Shown here: positions 1 through 8,792 of the stretch, piece after piece
Position numbering within the stretch: position 1 is the stretch's first letter
Layout of the letters: the number at the start of each line of letters is the position of its first letter
DNA from: Thermomonas fusca DSM 15424
GTDB lineage: Bacteria; Pseudomonadota; Gammaproteobacteria; Xanthomonadales; Xanthomonadaceae
Length of the DNA stretch: 64,000 nucleotides
Assembly (NCBI RefSeq): GCF_000423885.1
Contig: NZ_AUIV01000015.1
Coordinates: 7,501 to 71,500 of the forward strand
Direction: 5' to 3'
Translations under genes and position numbers: made by a program
Notes under the pieces: generated by a model
What the model was told of the DNA's origin: nothing
Seen by the model: the letters and a program-made list of their open reading frames with translations, nothing else
The model's database searches: none

Positions 1-1023
1 CCGGGCACCGAGCTGAGCTTCAACCTGCCGGCCGATGGCAGTGTGCGGGCGATGCGTCTGGAAGCCGGCCCCGGCATCGGCGATACCCCCATCGAGCTGG
101 AGTTCAGCGGTGACACCCTGCGCGAGCGCGCGGTGCCGGTGGAGATCACCACCCGCACGGTGGTGCTGACCGGCGAAGTGGGCAAGTCGCTGTTCGCCTC
201 GGCGCGCAAGCTGGGCCTGGGCAGCGCCCAGCTCAACCAGCTGACCGACGAGATGTTCAAGTACGACATCGACTTCGATTCGGACCTGGGCGAGGACGAC
301 CGCTTCAGCGTGGTCGTCGACCAGACCTGGAAGAACGGCCAGCTGGCCAACACCGGCCCGGTGCTGGCCGCCACCTTCACCGTCGACGGCAAGCTCAAGA
401 GCGCGTTCCGCTACATGCGCGACGGCAAACCGGAATACTTCACCCCGGACGGCCGTTCGCTGCGTCGCCCCTTCATCCGCATGCCGATTCCCTACGCACG
501 CCTGAGCTCCGGCTTCGGCGGTCGCAAGCATCCGGTACTGGGGCGTTTCCGCCTGCACAAGGGCGTGGATTACGCCGCCGGCACCGGCACCCCGATCCAG
601 GCCGCCGGTGATGCGCGGGTGGAGTTCATGGGCCGCAAGGGCGGTTACGGCAACACCGTGATTCTCAACCATGGCGGCGGCAAGACCACCCTGTACGGGC
701 ACATGTCGCGCTTCGCCAAGCTGCGCCCCGGCCAGCGCGTGGCGCAGGGCACGGTGATCGGCTACGTCGGCAGCACCGGCCTGGCCACCGGCCCGCACCT
801 GCACTACGAATTCCGGGTGAATGGCGTGCACATGAACCCGCTGAAGATGACTCTGCCGCCACCGACGCCGCTGTCCGGCACCGCGCTGGTGGCGTTCAAG
901 AGCGAGACCCACCGCGCGCTGGAAAAGATCCGCGAGGTCGAGGACGTGGTGTTCCAGCTCGATGACGGCAGCCGCGTCGCCAGCGCCGCCGCCAAGCCGG
1001 CACCCGCGCGCAAGAAGGGCTGA
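1..1023 (+). CDS. M23-family murein metallopeptidase, 5' end cut by window
   Basis: The reading frame is open from base 1, so the true start lies outside the window; 340 residues are visible. The C-terminal half is a LytM/M23 peptidase domain with the zinc-binding signatures HKGVD (His-x3-Asp, first His codon at 556) and GPHLHYEF (His-x-His, near 796-819). These enzymes cut peptide cross-links of peptidoglycan in the periplasm. The region before the domain resembles the linker and LysM-adjacent part of MepM/YebA-type proteins. The gene lies 31 bases before anmK, and ampG converges on anmK, so this end of the window is about murein turnover and recycling. The family call is firm; the precise bond cleaved is not shown by the sequence. 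Confidence 0.9.
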   Translation, partial: PGTELSFNLPADGSVRAMRLEAGPGIGDTPIELEFSGDTLRERAVPVEITTRTVVLTGEVGKSLFASARKLGLGSAQLNQLTDEMFKYDIDFDSDLGEDDRFSVVVDQTWKNGQLANTGPVLAATFTVDGKLKSAFRYMRDGKPEYFTPDGRSLRRPFIRMPIPYARLSSGFGGRKHPVLGRFRLHKGVDYAAGTGTPIQAAGDARVEFMGRKGGYGNTVILNHGGGKTTLYGHMSRFAKLRPGQRVAQGTVIGYVGSTGLATGPHLHYEFRVNGVHMNPLKMTLPPPTPLSGTALVAFKSETHRALEKIREVEDVVFQLDDGSRVASAAAKPAPARKKG

Positions 1024-1054
1024 ACCTGCGCGCGGCGATGCGATACTGCATCGC

Positions 1055-2182
1055 ATGAGCGACTTCCCTCCCGGCCGCTGCTTCCTCGGCCTGATTTCCG
1101 GCACCAGCGCCGACGGCATCGATGCCGCGCTGGTGCGGTTCGACGACGACCACGCGCACGCGCGCCCCACCCTGCTGCATGGCCGTACCCATGCCTGGCA
1201 ACCGGCGTTGCGCGAGCGTCTGGTGACCCTGGGCCAGCAGGCGCAGGCGCTGACCCTGGATGAAGTGGGCGAACTGGACGTGCGCATTGGCCACGCCTTT
1301 GCCGCCGCCGCGCTGGCGACGCTGCGCGAAGCCGGCCTGAGCGCGCGCGATGTCGCCGCGATCGGCTCGCACGGGCAGACCCTGCGCCACCATCCGCACG
1401 GCGACGCGCCTTTCACCCTGCAGCTGGGCGATGCCCACGTGATCGCGGAGCGCTGCGGCATCCCGGTGGTGGCGGACTTCCGCCGCCGCGACGTCGCCGC
1501 CGGCGGCCACGGCGCGCCGCTGGTGCCGGCCTTCCACGCGGCCACCCTGCACGCCCCCGGCGAGGACCGCGCGGTGCTGAACCTGGGCGGGATCGCCAAT
1601 CTCACCCTGCTGCCGGCCCGCGGCACGGTGCGTGGTTTCGATACCGGCCCGGCCAACGGGTTGATGGATGCGTGGTGCCAGCGGCACACCGGCATGGCCT
1701 ATGACGCGGACGGCGGATTCGCCGCGCAGGGCCGGGTCGATGGCCCGCTGCTGGCGCGCCTGATGGCCGAACCGTGGTTCGCCGCGGCGCCGCCGAAGTC
1801 GACCGGTCGCGACCGCTTCCACCTCGATTGGGTGGACGCCGCGCTGGCCGGCATCGAAGCGCCCGCCGACGTGCAGGCCACGCTGCTGGCGCTGACCGCG
1901 CGCAGCGTCGGCGAAGCCTTGCGCGCCACCCAGCCGGGCACCCGCCGGGTCATCGCCTGCGGCGGCGGCGTGCACAACCCGCTGCTGATGGCGGCGCTGG
2001 CCGAAGCGATGCCCGACGCAGCGATCGAGTCCAGCGCGGTACATGGATTGGACCCGGATTTCGTCGAAGCGATGGCGTTCGCCTGGCTGGCGCGCCAGCA
2101 CCTGGCCGGTCGGCCCGGCAACCTGCCCGCGGTCACCGGCGCGGCCGGGCCGCGCGTGCTGGGCGCGCTCTACCCCGCCTGA
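1055..2182 (+). CDS. anmK: anhydro-N-acetylmuramic acid kinase AnmK
   Basis: The 375-residue protein matches the length of AnmK. It opens with the phosphate-binding signature GLISGTSADGIDAAL and carries NLGGIANLT and GFDTGPANGLMDAW, all typical of the family. AnmK uses ATP and water to turn 1,6-anhydro-MurNAc released from peptidoglycan into MurNAc-6-phosphate in the cytoplasm. The ATG at 1055 is preferred because the homologous sequence begins just after it; an in-frame extension back to 962 would lie inside the upstream peptidase gene. The last 13 bases overlap the 3' end of the convergent ampG gene. Peptidase, kinase and permease together form a cell-wall recycling neighbourhood. Confidence 0.95.
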   Translation: MSDFPPGRCFLGLISGTSADGIDAALVRFDDDHAHARPTLLHGRTHAWQPALRERLVTLGQQAQALTLDEVGELDVRIGHAFAAAALATLREAGLSARDVAAIGSHGQTLRHHPHGDAPFTLQLGDAHVIAERCGIPVVADFRRRDVAAGGHGAPLVPAFHAATLHAPGEDRAVLNLGGIANLTLLPARGTVRGFDTGPANGLMDAWCQRHTGMAYDADGGFAAQGRVDGPLLARLMAEPWFAAAPPKSTGRDRFHLDWVDAALAGIEAPADVQATLLALTARSVGEALRATQPGTRRVIACGGGVHNPLLMAALAEAMPDAAIESSAVHGLDPDFVEAMAFAWLARQHLAGRPGNLPAVTGAAGPRVLGALYPA

Positions 2183-3549
2183 GCAGGGGCGGCGGCGCGC
2201 ATCCGCCGCGCCAGCCACAGGCACAACAGCAGCGCCGGCAACCCGGCCAGCGCGGTGCCGAGGAAGAACAGCGCATAGCCGTCCAGCAGCGTGCGGCCGA
2301 CGGCGAGCTGTTCCACCGCGACCCCGGAGAAGCCCTTCAGCAGCTTGCCCAGCAGCGCGTAGAACGAGCTGAGCAGGGCGTACTGGGTGGCGGTGTAGCC
2401 GATGCTGGTGAGGCTGGACATGTAGGCCACCAGCGCGGTGCCGGCAAAACCGGTGGAGAAGCCGTCGATCGCCATCGCCGCCACGAACACCGCGTGGTCG
2501 CCGCCGGCGTAGGCCACCCAGGTGAACGCGGCGTTCGAGCCGGGGCCGAGGATGGCGCCAGCCAGCAGCGTGGGGACGAAGCCGAAGCGCACGGCGCTGA
2601 TGCCGGCCGCGGCGATGCCCAACAGCGAGGTGGCCAGCCCGATCGAGGCGCGCACCTCGCCAACGAATTCCTTGCTGATGCCGATGTCGGCGTAGAACGG
2701 GTTGTTCATCGGCCCCATCACGAAATCGGGCAGCCGGTACAGGCTGATCGCCGCCAGCATCAGCAGTGCCCACTGGCCGTGGGTCTTGAAGAACGCGATG
2801 AACGGCCCGGCGATGGCGTCCCACAGCCCGGAGACGGTCCACATCGGCGCGTGCGTGGTGACCTCCGGGCGCTGCGAGGCGGCGGGTTCGCGCGCAACAA
2901 ACAGCGCGGCGCACAGGCCCACGCCCATCAGCGCCGCCATCGCCCAGTACGACAGCGACCAGCCGACATAGGTGGCCAGGATCAGGATCAGCGCATCGGT
3001 CACCAGCAGCGCGGTGCGGTAGCCGAACTGGGTGCCGGAAGTGAGCAGGCCGAGCTCTTCGGGGTCGTCGGCGATCTCGATGCGCCAGGCGTCCACCACG
3101 ATGTCCTGCGTCGCCGAGGCGAATGCCGCCACCAGCGCCAGCGCGCCGAACACCAGCAGGTGTTCGATGGCGAAGCCGGCGAGCTGGAACAGGCCGCCCT
3201 GCGGCTGCACCACCGCCATCCCGGCCAGGCCCAGCGCCACCACGATCTGCGACAACACCATCCAGCCGCGGCGGTGGCCAAGCCGGCCCAGCAGCGGCAC
3301 GTTGGTCTTGTCGATCACCGGCGCCCACAGGAACTTCAGCGTGTAGGCCAGGCCCACCCACGACAGGAAGCCGATCGCCGACAGCTCGCTGCCGTTCTCG
3401 CGCATCCAGTAACCCATGGTGTTGCCGACCAGGTACAGCGGCAGGCCGGATGAGAAGCCCAGCAGCAGCATCGCCAGCACCTTGGGCCGGCGCAGCGCGC
3501 GCAGGACGTCGCGGCTGGTCTTGTTGCGGGGGGCGGCGCTTTCGGACAT
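2170..3549 (-). CDS. ampG: AmpG-like muropeptide permease (MFS)
   Basis: The 459-residue protein has about 12 hydrophobic segments and begins with an AmpG-like N-terminus (LLLGFSSGLPLYLVGNTMGYW), followed by the characteristic FLWAPVIDKT stretch. AmpG imports GlcNAc-anhydroMurNAc peptides across the inner membrane for recycling and supplies the signal molecules for AmpR-controlled beta-lactamases in some bacteria. Its tail overlaps the end of anmK, which acts on the imported sugar after processing. No ampC or ampR is visible in the window. The assignment as AmpG rather than another MFS carrier rests on the N-terminal signature and the neighbour. Confidence 0.9.
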   Translation of the reverse strand: MSESAAPRNKTSRDVLRALRRPKVLAMLLLGFSSGLPLYLVGNTMGYWMRENGSELSAIGFLSWVGLAYTLKFLWAPVIDKTNVPLLGRLGHRRGWMVLSQIVVALGLAGMAVVQPQGGLFQLAGFAIEHLLVFGALALVAAFASATQDIVVDAWRIEIADDPEELGLLTSGTQFGYRTALLVTDALILILATYVGWSLSYWAMAALMGVGLCAALFVAREPAASQRPEVTTHAPMWTVSGLWDAIAGPFIAFFKTHGQWALLMLAAISLYRLPDFVMGPMNNPFYADIGISKEFVGEVRASIGLATSLLGIAAAGISAVRFGFVPTLLAGAILGPGSNAAFTWVAYAGGDHAVFVAAMAIDGFSTGFAGTALVAYMSSLTSIGYTATQYALLSSFYALLGKLLKGFSGVAVEQLAVGRTLLDGYALFFLGTALAGLPALLLCLWLARRMRAAAPAQAG

Positions 3550-3615
3550 CGGGATTCCTGTGGCAGCGCCTGCCGGCGCGACGGCGTTTACGGGAGGCGA
3601 TCGTACCGGGCTGGC

Positions 3616-4416
3616 CTATGCGGCGTAGTCGACCAGCACCGGCGCGTGGTCGGAGAACTTCGGCTCGGGGAAGATCTCGGCGGCGCGGATCGAACTGGCG
3701 ATGCCCGGCGTGCAGATCTGGTAGTCGATGCGCCAACCGACGTTGTTGGCGCGCGCCGCGCCGCGCTGCGACCACCACGAATACTCCACCACCCCGGGCT
3801 TGGCCACCCGGAAGGCATCCTTCCAGCCCTGCGCGGGCGGCGCGACCAGGCCGTCGTGGCAGTCGTCGGCGATCATCCCGCTGAGCCAGGCGCGCTCGTG
3901 CGGCAGGCAGCCGGAGTTCTTCTGGTTGCCGGTCCAGTTCTTGATGTCGTTGCGCGCGCGGACGATGTTCCAGTCGCCGCACAGGACATATTCCCGTCCG
4001 CTGGCCAGCCAGCCGTCCATGATCGGCTTGAGCCAGGCCATCACCTCTTCCTTGAAGCCCTGGCGCAGCTCGCCGGAGCTGCCGGAGGGGATGTAGAAGC
4101 TGACCACCGACAGGTTGCCGAAGCGCGCCTCGATGTAGCGGCCCTCGTCGTCGAACGGCGCCCAGCCCAACGCGGTGCGCACCTCGTCGGGCTCGCGCCG
4201 GCTGTAGATCGCCACGCCGCTGTAGCCCTTCTTCTGCGCGTCCTTGAACCACGCCTTGTAGCCTTCCGGCCGGAACGCGGCATCGGCCAGCTGGTGTTCC
4301 TGCGCCTTGGTTTCCTGCAGGCAGAGCACGTCGACGTCGCGCGCGGCGAACCAGTCGAAGAAGCCCTTGGAGGTGGCCGAGCGCAGGCCGTTGGCATTGA
4401 AGGTGAGGATGCGCAT
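3616..4416 (-). CDS. xthA: exodeoxyribonuclease III
   Basis: The 266-residue protein matches the length of ExoIII/AP-endonuclease family members. It begins MRILTFNANGLRSA, and shows LCLQETK (metal-binding Glu), CGDWNIV (Asp and Asn of the active site), WRIDYQ and the C-terminal FSDHAPV (catalytic Asp-His). It cuts at abasic sites and removes 3' blocking groups in base-excision repair. The start at 4416 begins exactly at the family N-terminus; the reading frame remains open upstream but that part overlaps pyrE on the other strand. It diverges from pyrE with a gap of 147 bases. Confidence 0.95.
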   Translation of the reverse strand: MRILTFNANGLRSATSKGFFDWFAARDVDVLCLQETKAQEHQLADAAFRPEGYKAWFKDAQKKGYSGVAIYSRREPDEVRTALGWAPFDDEGRYIEARFGNLSVVSFYIPSGSSGELRQGFKEEVMAWLKPIMDGWLASGREYVLCGDWNIVRARNDIKNWTGNQKNSGCLPHERAWLSGMIADDCHDGLVAPPAQGWKDAFRVAKPGVVEYSWWSQRGAARANNVGWRIDYQICTPGIASSIRAAEIFPEPKFSDHAPVLVDYAA

Positions 4417-4563
4417 GGATGGGATCGTGTTGCTCGAAGTCGGGGCTTGCTGCCGGTGGGCGCGGGATGCGCCCCAAGCACGCAAGCATACCTGTCCGAC
4501 GCCGGAGGCTCGGGCGCATGCGGTACGCTTTCCATCCCCGACCCGACCCTGATCCGAACCCTC

Positions 4564-5214
4564 GTGCCCGATCACCGCCACCGCTTCCTGCAGCTTGCCC
4601 TGCGCGCCGACGCGCTGCGCTTCGGCGAGTTCACCCTCAAGTCCGGCCGCAGCAGCCCGTATTTCTTCAATGCCGGGCGCTTCGACTCCGGCGCCGCGCT
4701 GGCCGCGCTGGCGCAGTGCTACGCCGACGCGGTGGACGCGGCGGCGCTGGACTTCGACCTGCTGTTCGGCCCCGCCTACAAGGGCATCCCGCTGGCCACC
4801 GCGCTGGCCTGCGAATATGCCCGCCGCGGCCGCGACCTGCCGCTGGCGTTCAATCGCAAGGAAGCCAAGGCGCACGGTGAGGGCGGCAGCCTGATCGGAG
4901 CAAAGCTGGCTGGCCGCAGGGTGCTGATCGTGGACGACGTGATCACCGCCGGCACCGCCATCCGCGAGGCGTTGGCGATCATCCGCGAAGCCGGCGGCAC
5001 GCCGGCCGGGATCGTCATCGCGCTGGACCGGCAGGAACGCGTGCGCGAGGATACCGCCGAATCCGCGGCGCAGGCAGTGGCGGCCGAGCACGCCATCCCG
5101 GTGGTCGCGGTGGCCGCGCTGGACGACCTGCTGGCGTTTGCCGGCGAAGGCCCCGAACTGGCCGCCCATCGCGATGCGCTGCTCGCCTACCGCGCGCGCT
5201 ATGGCGTCGCCTGA
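4564..5214 (+). CDS. pyrE: orotate phosphoribosyltransferase
   Basis: PyrE joins orotate to PRPP to make OMP in de novo pyrimidine synthesis. The 216-residue protein carries FTLKSGRSSPYFFNAG, the GPAYKGIPLA loop, FNRKEAKAHGEGG and the PRPP-binding motif RVLIVDDVITAGTA. A GTG at 4564 is taken as the start because the family N-terminus (PDHRHRFLQLALRADALRFGEF) begins there. No suitable ATG lies nearby; the frame is open for about 300 codons upstream, but only as a shadow of the xth gene. It is followed after 31 bases by a secreted coiled-coil protein. Confidence 0.94.
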   Translation: MPDHRHRFLQLALRADALRFGEFTLKSGRSSPYFFNAGRFDSGAALAALAQCYADAVDAAALDFDLLFGPAYKGIPLATALACEYARRGRDLPLAFNRKEAKAHGEGGSLIGAKLAGRRVLIVDDVITAGTAIREALAIIREAGGTPAGIVIALDRQERVREDTAESAAQAVAAEHAIPVVAVAALDDLLAFAGEGPELAAHRDALLAYRARYGVA

Positions 5215-5245
5215 TACGCTCATCCGACTGCCACAGGGGGCCGTC

Positions 5246-5941
5246 ATGCCGCACCATCGCCATATCTTTCGCACCGCTGTCGCCGCGCTTGCGCTGGCCG
5301 GCGCGGGCGCCGCCGCGGCGCAGACCGCAGCACCCACGCAGAAGAAGATCTATTGCTGGGACGAAGGCGGCCGCCGGGTCTGCGGCGATGCGCTGCCGGC
5401 CTCGGCGGTGGACCGCGCGCGCACCGAAATCAACGTCAGAAGCGGCATCCCCACCAAGCAGGTGGATCGCGCTCTGACCGAAGCCGAACGCAGCGTCGCG
5501 GAGGTCGCGGCCGAAACAGCGCGCCGGCAGGCCGAGGCAGAGGCGCTGCAAAAGCGCCGCGACCTGGCGATGGTGGAGTCCTACCTGACCGAAGCCGACC
5601 TGCGCCGCGCCTACGGCGAGCGCACCGCGCTGCTGGACGAAACCCTCAAGGCCAGCCGGCTGGGCCTGTCCAACCTGCGCCTGAGCCTGCTGTCGCTGCT
5701 GCGCCAGGCCGGCGACCTGGAGCTGGCCGAGAGCCCGGTACCGCGCAAGCTGATCGATTCGATCCGCCGCCAGCACGGCGAGCTGCTGCGCCAGCAACAG
5801 ATCCTGCTGGCGCAGGAGGCCGACCGCGCCGAGCTCGAACGCGAATTGGCCGACTCGGTGCAGCGCTACCGCGCGATGCGGCAGGACTCCGGCGCACCCG
5901 CAGCCGCGCCGGCCGCGACTGCACCGACGCCGGCGGGCTAA
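5246..5941 (+). CDS. periplasmic coiled-coil protein with DUF4124-like N-terminus
   Basis: The 231-residue protein starts with a clear signal peptide (hydrophobic segment about residues 8-24, Ala-rich cleavage region ending AAAAQ). The mature start contains KKIYCWDEGGRRVCGDALP, a two-cysteine pattern like the DUF4124 domain of many proteobacterial periplasmic proteins. The rest is rich in Glu, Arg, Ala and Leu and should form a long coiled coil, roughly residues 80-215. The function is unknown. It is probably co-transcribed with pyrE and converges on the phosphohexomutase gene, whose stop is only 10 bases away. Confidence 0.8.
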   Translation: MPHHRHIFRTAVAALALAGAGAAAAQTAAPTQKKIYCWDEGGRRVCGDALPASAVDRARTEINVRSGIPTKQVDRALTEAERSVAEVAAETARRQAEAEALQKRRDLAMVESYLTEADLRRAYGERTALLDETLKASRLGLSNLRLSLLSLLRQAGDLELAESPVPRKLIDSIRRQHGELLRQQQILLAQEADRAELERELADSVQRYRAMRQDSGAPAAAPAATAPTPAG

Positions 5942-5951
5942 ACCGCCGCCG

Positions 5952-8318
5952 TCAGAACGGCAGCTTGAGGTCCGGTTCCAGCCGCAGCAGGTTGTCGCGG
6001 AACGCCTGCTGGATGCGTGCCATCGCCTGGCTGCTGTCGGCATCGAAGCGCATCACCAGCACCGGCGTGGTGTTGGACGCGCGCACCAGTCCCCAGCCAT
6101 CCGACCAGTCCACCCGCACGCCGTCCAGCGTGGTCTGCCGCGCGCCCTCGAACGTCGCGGTCAGGCGGAAGCGCTCCACGAACGCATGCGGGTCGCCATC
6201 CGGCGCCTCGACCTTGATCTCGGCGGTGGAGACGCCGTCGGGCAGCGCGTCGAACACCGCGTCCGGCGACTCCTCGCGGGTGTCGAGGATTTCCAGCAAC
6301 CGCGCCGCTGCGTAGATGCCGTCGTCGAAACCGAACCAGCGCTCGGCGAAGAAGAAGTGGCCGCTCATCTCGCCAGCCAGCGCGGCGTCGACCTCGCGCA
6401 TCTTCGACTTGATCAGCGAATGGCCGGTCTTCCACATCAGCGGGCTGCCGCCATGGCGCAGGATCTGGGTCGGCAGGCGGCCGGTGCACTTGACGTCGTA
6501 GACGATCACCGCGCCGGGGTTGCGCTCCAGCACGTCGGCGGCGAACAGCATCAGCAGGCGGTCGGGGAAGATGTTCTTGCCCGCCTTCGTCACCACGCCG
6601 AGGCGGTCGCCGTCGCCGTCGAAAGCGATGCCGAGGTCGGCGTCCAGCCGTTGCACCATCTGCACCAGCGCCTCCAGGTTGTGCGGCTCGCTGGGATCGG
6701 GATGGTGGTTGGGGAAGGTGCCGTCGATATCGCAGAACAGCGGGGTGACGTCGGCACCGATGGCTTCCAGCACGCGCGGGCCCAGCACGCCGGCGACGCC
6801 GTTGCCGGCATCCACCACCACCTTCAGGCGCTGGCCGATCTGGATGTCGCCGGCGATGCGCTGGACGTAGTCCTCGCCAATGTCGCGTTCGTCCAGGTTG
6901 CCGCGCACCTCCGCCGTGAGCAGGCGATCCTCGGCGATGCGGGCGTGCAGATCCTTGATCGCATCGCCGGACAGGGTCTCGCCACCGATCACGATCTTGA
7001 AACCGTTGTAGTCCGGCGGATTGTGGCTGCCGGTGATGGCCACGCCGCAACCGGTGCGCAGGTGGAAGCCACCGAAATAGACCACCGGGGTCGGCGCCAT
7101 GCCGATGTCGATGACGTGGCGGCCGGCGGTGCGCAGGCCGTCGATCAGGCCCTGCGACAGCTCCGGCCCGGACAGCCGGCCATCGCGGCCGACCACGATG
7201 GAATCCAGCCCCTGTTCGGCCATCACCGAGCCGATCGCCTGGCCGATCAGTTCGGCCACGCCGGCGTCCAGCGACTGGCCGACGACGCCGCGGATGTCGT
7301 AGGCGCGGAAGATGCGGTGGTCGATCACCACCGAGCTCTTGCGCGCTGCCTTGGCGGCATCCGGTTCGCTGGACTTGGCGCGCGCGACCGGCGCGACCGG
7401 TGGCAGGGTCTGCTGCAGGTCAGACAACGTCGGGCCGGACTCGACTTCGCCGGCGCCGCCCATCGCCAGCAGGCGCGGGCGCAGCACGAACCACAGCCCG
7501 CCGCACAGCAGCAGCAGCACGACACCCAACACCAGCGAGATCCAGCCGCTCAGCCCGAACGGCGCGGCCATGCTGTCCGGTGCCGCCGCGGCCACCCGCA
7601 GCTCGCTGTCGGGCACCCTGGCGCCCATCGCCTCGGCGGCCGCGGCCAGTTCGATTTCACCACGCTCGACCACGCTGCGCTGGCCCTGGCGCAGCGCCAG
7701 GTAGGTACCGCTCGGCAACGCCGGGCTGGTCACCGCGCTCTCCAGCCGCGCCAGCGGCAGCTCGACATAGGCCACCATCTCGGTGGCGCCCTTGACGGGC
7801 GCGGCCAGCGCCACCCTTGCCCCATCCGCGGCGCGCACGATCCGCACCGCCAGCTTGCCGGTGACCAGCGCATCCTCGGCCGCGGCCAGGCTGCCGAAGC
7901 CGCTGCGCGGCAGCTGCTGGTAGCGCGCATCCAGGTCCGCGGGCCACAGTTCGGCGCGGCGGATCTCGCTCCAGCCCTGCTTCAGGGACGCGGCGGCAGC
8001 GGCGGCGTCGCCCGCGGCCAGGGCGGCGGTGAACTCCTTCGAGGCCAGCCGCGCACCCATCTTCTGCCGGTGTTCGCTGAGGGTGCGTCGCACCGCCACC
8101 ACCACGTCATCGCGGGCGAACTCCAGCGCGTTCTGGCGGCTGTCGTCGCGCTGGCGCAGGCCGCCGGCGATCAGGCACCACAAGCCCAGCAGGCCCAGCA
8201 GCGCAACCAGCCAAGGCAGCGCGCGCGCCGCCTGCAGCGGGTCGTATGCCAGCTTCTTGTCAGCGTCCGCTTCCGCGCCCGCGCCACCCTTCTTGCCACC
8301 CAATCCGAACAAAGCCAT
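5952..8318 (-). CDS. algC: phosphomannomutase/phosphoglucomutase with N-terminal membrane-anchored extension
   Basis: The C-terminal ~450 residues are an alpha-D-phosphohexomutase of the AlgC/PMM-PGM type: RAYDIRGVVG near its start, the phosphoserine loop TGSHNPPDYNG, the metal loop DGDGDRLG and the sugar-binding loop GEMSGHFFF. It interconverts mannose- or glucose-1- and 6-phosphates to supply nucleotide sugars for envelope polysaccharides. The N-terminal ~330 residues are additional: a membrane segment near residues 33-53, a presumably periplasmic region of about 190 residues, and a second membrane segment (ISLVLGVVLLLLCGGLWFVL), followed by a linker. The total of 788 residues is much longer than a stand-alone enzyme of about 450-460. 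It is the last gene of the coaC-coaB-dut-algC run and starts 12 bases after dut. Confidence 0.92.
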   Translation of the reverse strand: MALFGLGGKKGGAGAEADADKKLAYDPLQAARALPWLVALLGLLGLWCLIAGGLRQRDDSRQNALEFARDDVVVAVRRTLSEHRQKMGARLASKEFTAALAAGDAAAAAASLKQGWSEIRRAELWPADLDARYQQLPRSGFGSLAAAEDALVTGKLAVRIVRAADGARVALAAPVKGATEMVAYVELPLARLESAVTSPALPSGTYLALRQGQRSVVERGEIELAAAAEAMGARVPDSELRVAAAAPDSMAAPFGLSGWISLVLGVVLLLLCGGLWFVLRPRLLAMGGAGEVESGPTLSDLQQTLPPVAPVARAKSSEPDAAKAARKSSVVIDHRIFRAYDIRGVVGQSLDAGVAELIGQAIGSVMAEQGLDSIVVGRDGRLSGPELSQGLIDGLRTAGRHVIDIGMAPTPVVYFGGFHLRTGCGVAITGSHNPPDYNGFKIVIGGETLSGDAIKDLHARIAEDRLLTAEVRGNLDERDIGEDYVQRIAGDIQIGQRLKVVVDAGNGVAGVLGPRVLEAIGADVTPLFCDIDGTFPNHHPDPSEPHNLEALVQMVQRLDADLGIAFDGDGDRLGVVTKAGKNIFPDRLLMLFAADVLERNPGAVIVYDVKCTGRLPTQILRHGGSPLMWKTGHSLIKSKMREVDAALAGEMSGHFFFAERWFGFDDGIYAAARLLEILDTREESPDAVFDALPDGVSTAEIKVEAPDGDPHAFVERFRLTATFEGARQTTLDGVRVDWSDGWGLVRASNTTPVLVMRFDADSSQAMARIQQAFRDNLLRLEPDLKLPF

Positions 8319-8330
8319 CGCGTTCCCCTG

Positions 8331-8792
8331 TCAGCGCACGCCGGTGTGGCCGAAGCCGCCCTGTCCGCGTGCGCTCTCCTCGAAAGTATCCACCACCTGC
8401 AGCGCGGCGCGCACCACCGGCATCAGCACCAGCTGGGCGATGCGGTCGCCCGGCTCGACGGTGAAGGCGGTGGCGCTGCGGTTCCACAGGCTGACCATCA
8501 GCGGCCCCTGGTAATCGGCATCGATCAAGCCGGTGCCGTTGCCCAGCACGATGCCATGTTTGTGGCCCAGCCCCGAGCGCGGCAGGATCATCGCGCACAG
8601 GCCCGGATCACCGATGTGGATGGCCAGCCCCGACGGCACCAGTACCGCCTGCCCGGGCGCCAGCTCCAGCGGCGCGTCCAGCGCGGCGCGCAGGTCCAGC
8701 CCGGCGCTGTGCGCGGTGGCGTAATCGGGCAGCGGCCATTCGTCGCCGATGCGCGCATCCAGCACCCTCACCTGCAGCGTGCGTTGACTCAT
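8331..8792 (-). CDS. dut: dUTP diphosphatase
   Basis: This 153-residue trimeric dUTPase contains all five family motifs in order: AGLDLRA, PRSGLGHKHG, GNGTGLIDADYQGP, RIAQLVL and the C-terminal RGQGGFGHTG. It hydrolyses dUTP to dUMP and pyrophosphate, keeping uracil out of DNA and feeding thymidylate synthesis. Its ATG overlaps the coaB stop codon in an ATGA arrangement (8789-8792), so it is probably translationally coupled to coaB. The pairing of dut with the coenzyme A genes is widely conserved in proteobacteria. Confidence 0.97.
   Translation of the reverse strand: MSQRTLQVRVLDARIGDEWPLPDYATAHSAGLDLRAALDAPLELAPGQAVLVPSGLAIHIGDPGLCAMILPRSGLGHKHGIVLGNGTGLIDADYQGPLMVSLWNRSATAFTVEPGDRIAQLVLMPVVRAALQVVDTFEESARGQGGFGHTGVR

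Noticed and set aside
896..4519. Minus-strand open frame of about 1200 codons across anmK, ampG and xth
   Set aside because: Its translation is Arg/Ala/Pro-rich with no family signal except a short stretch; it is a shadow of real genes in GC-rich DNA. The real xth frame is a different one.
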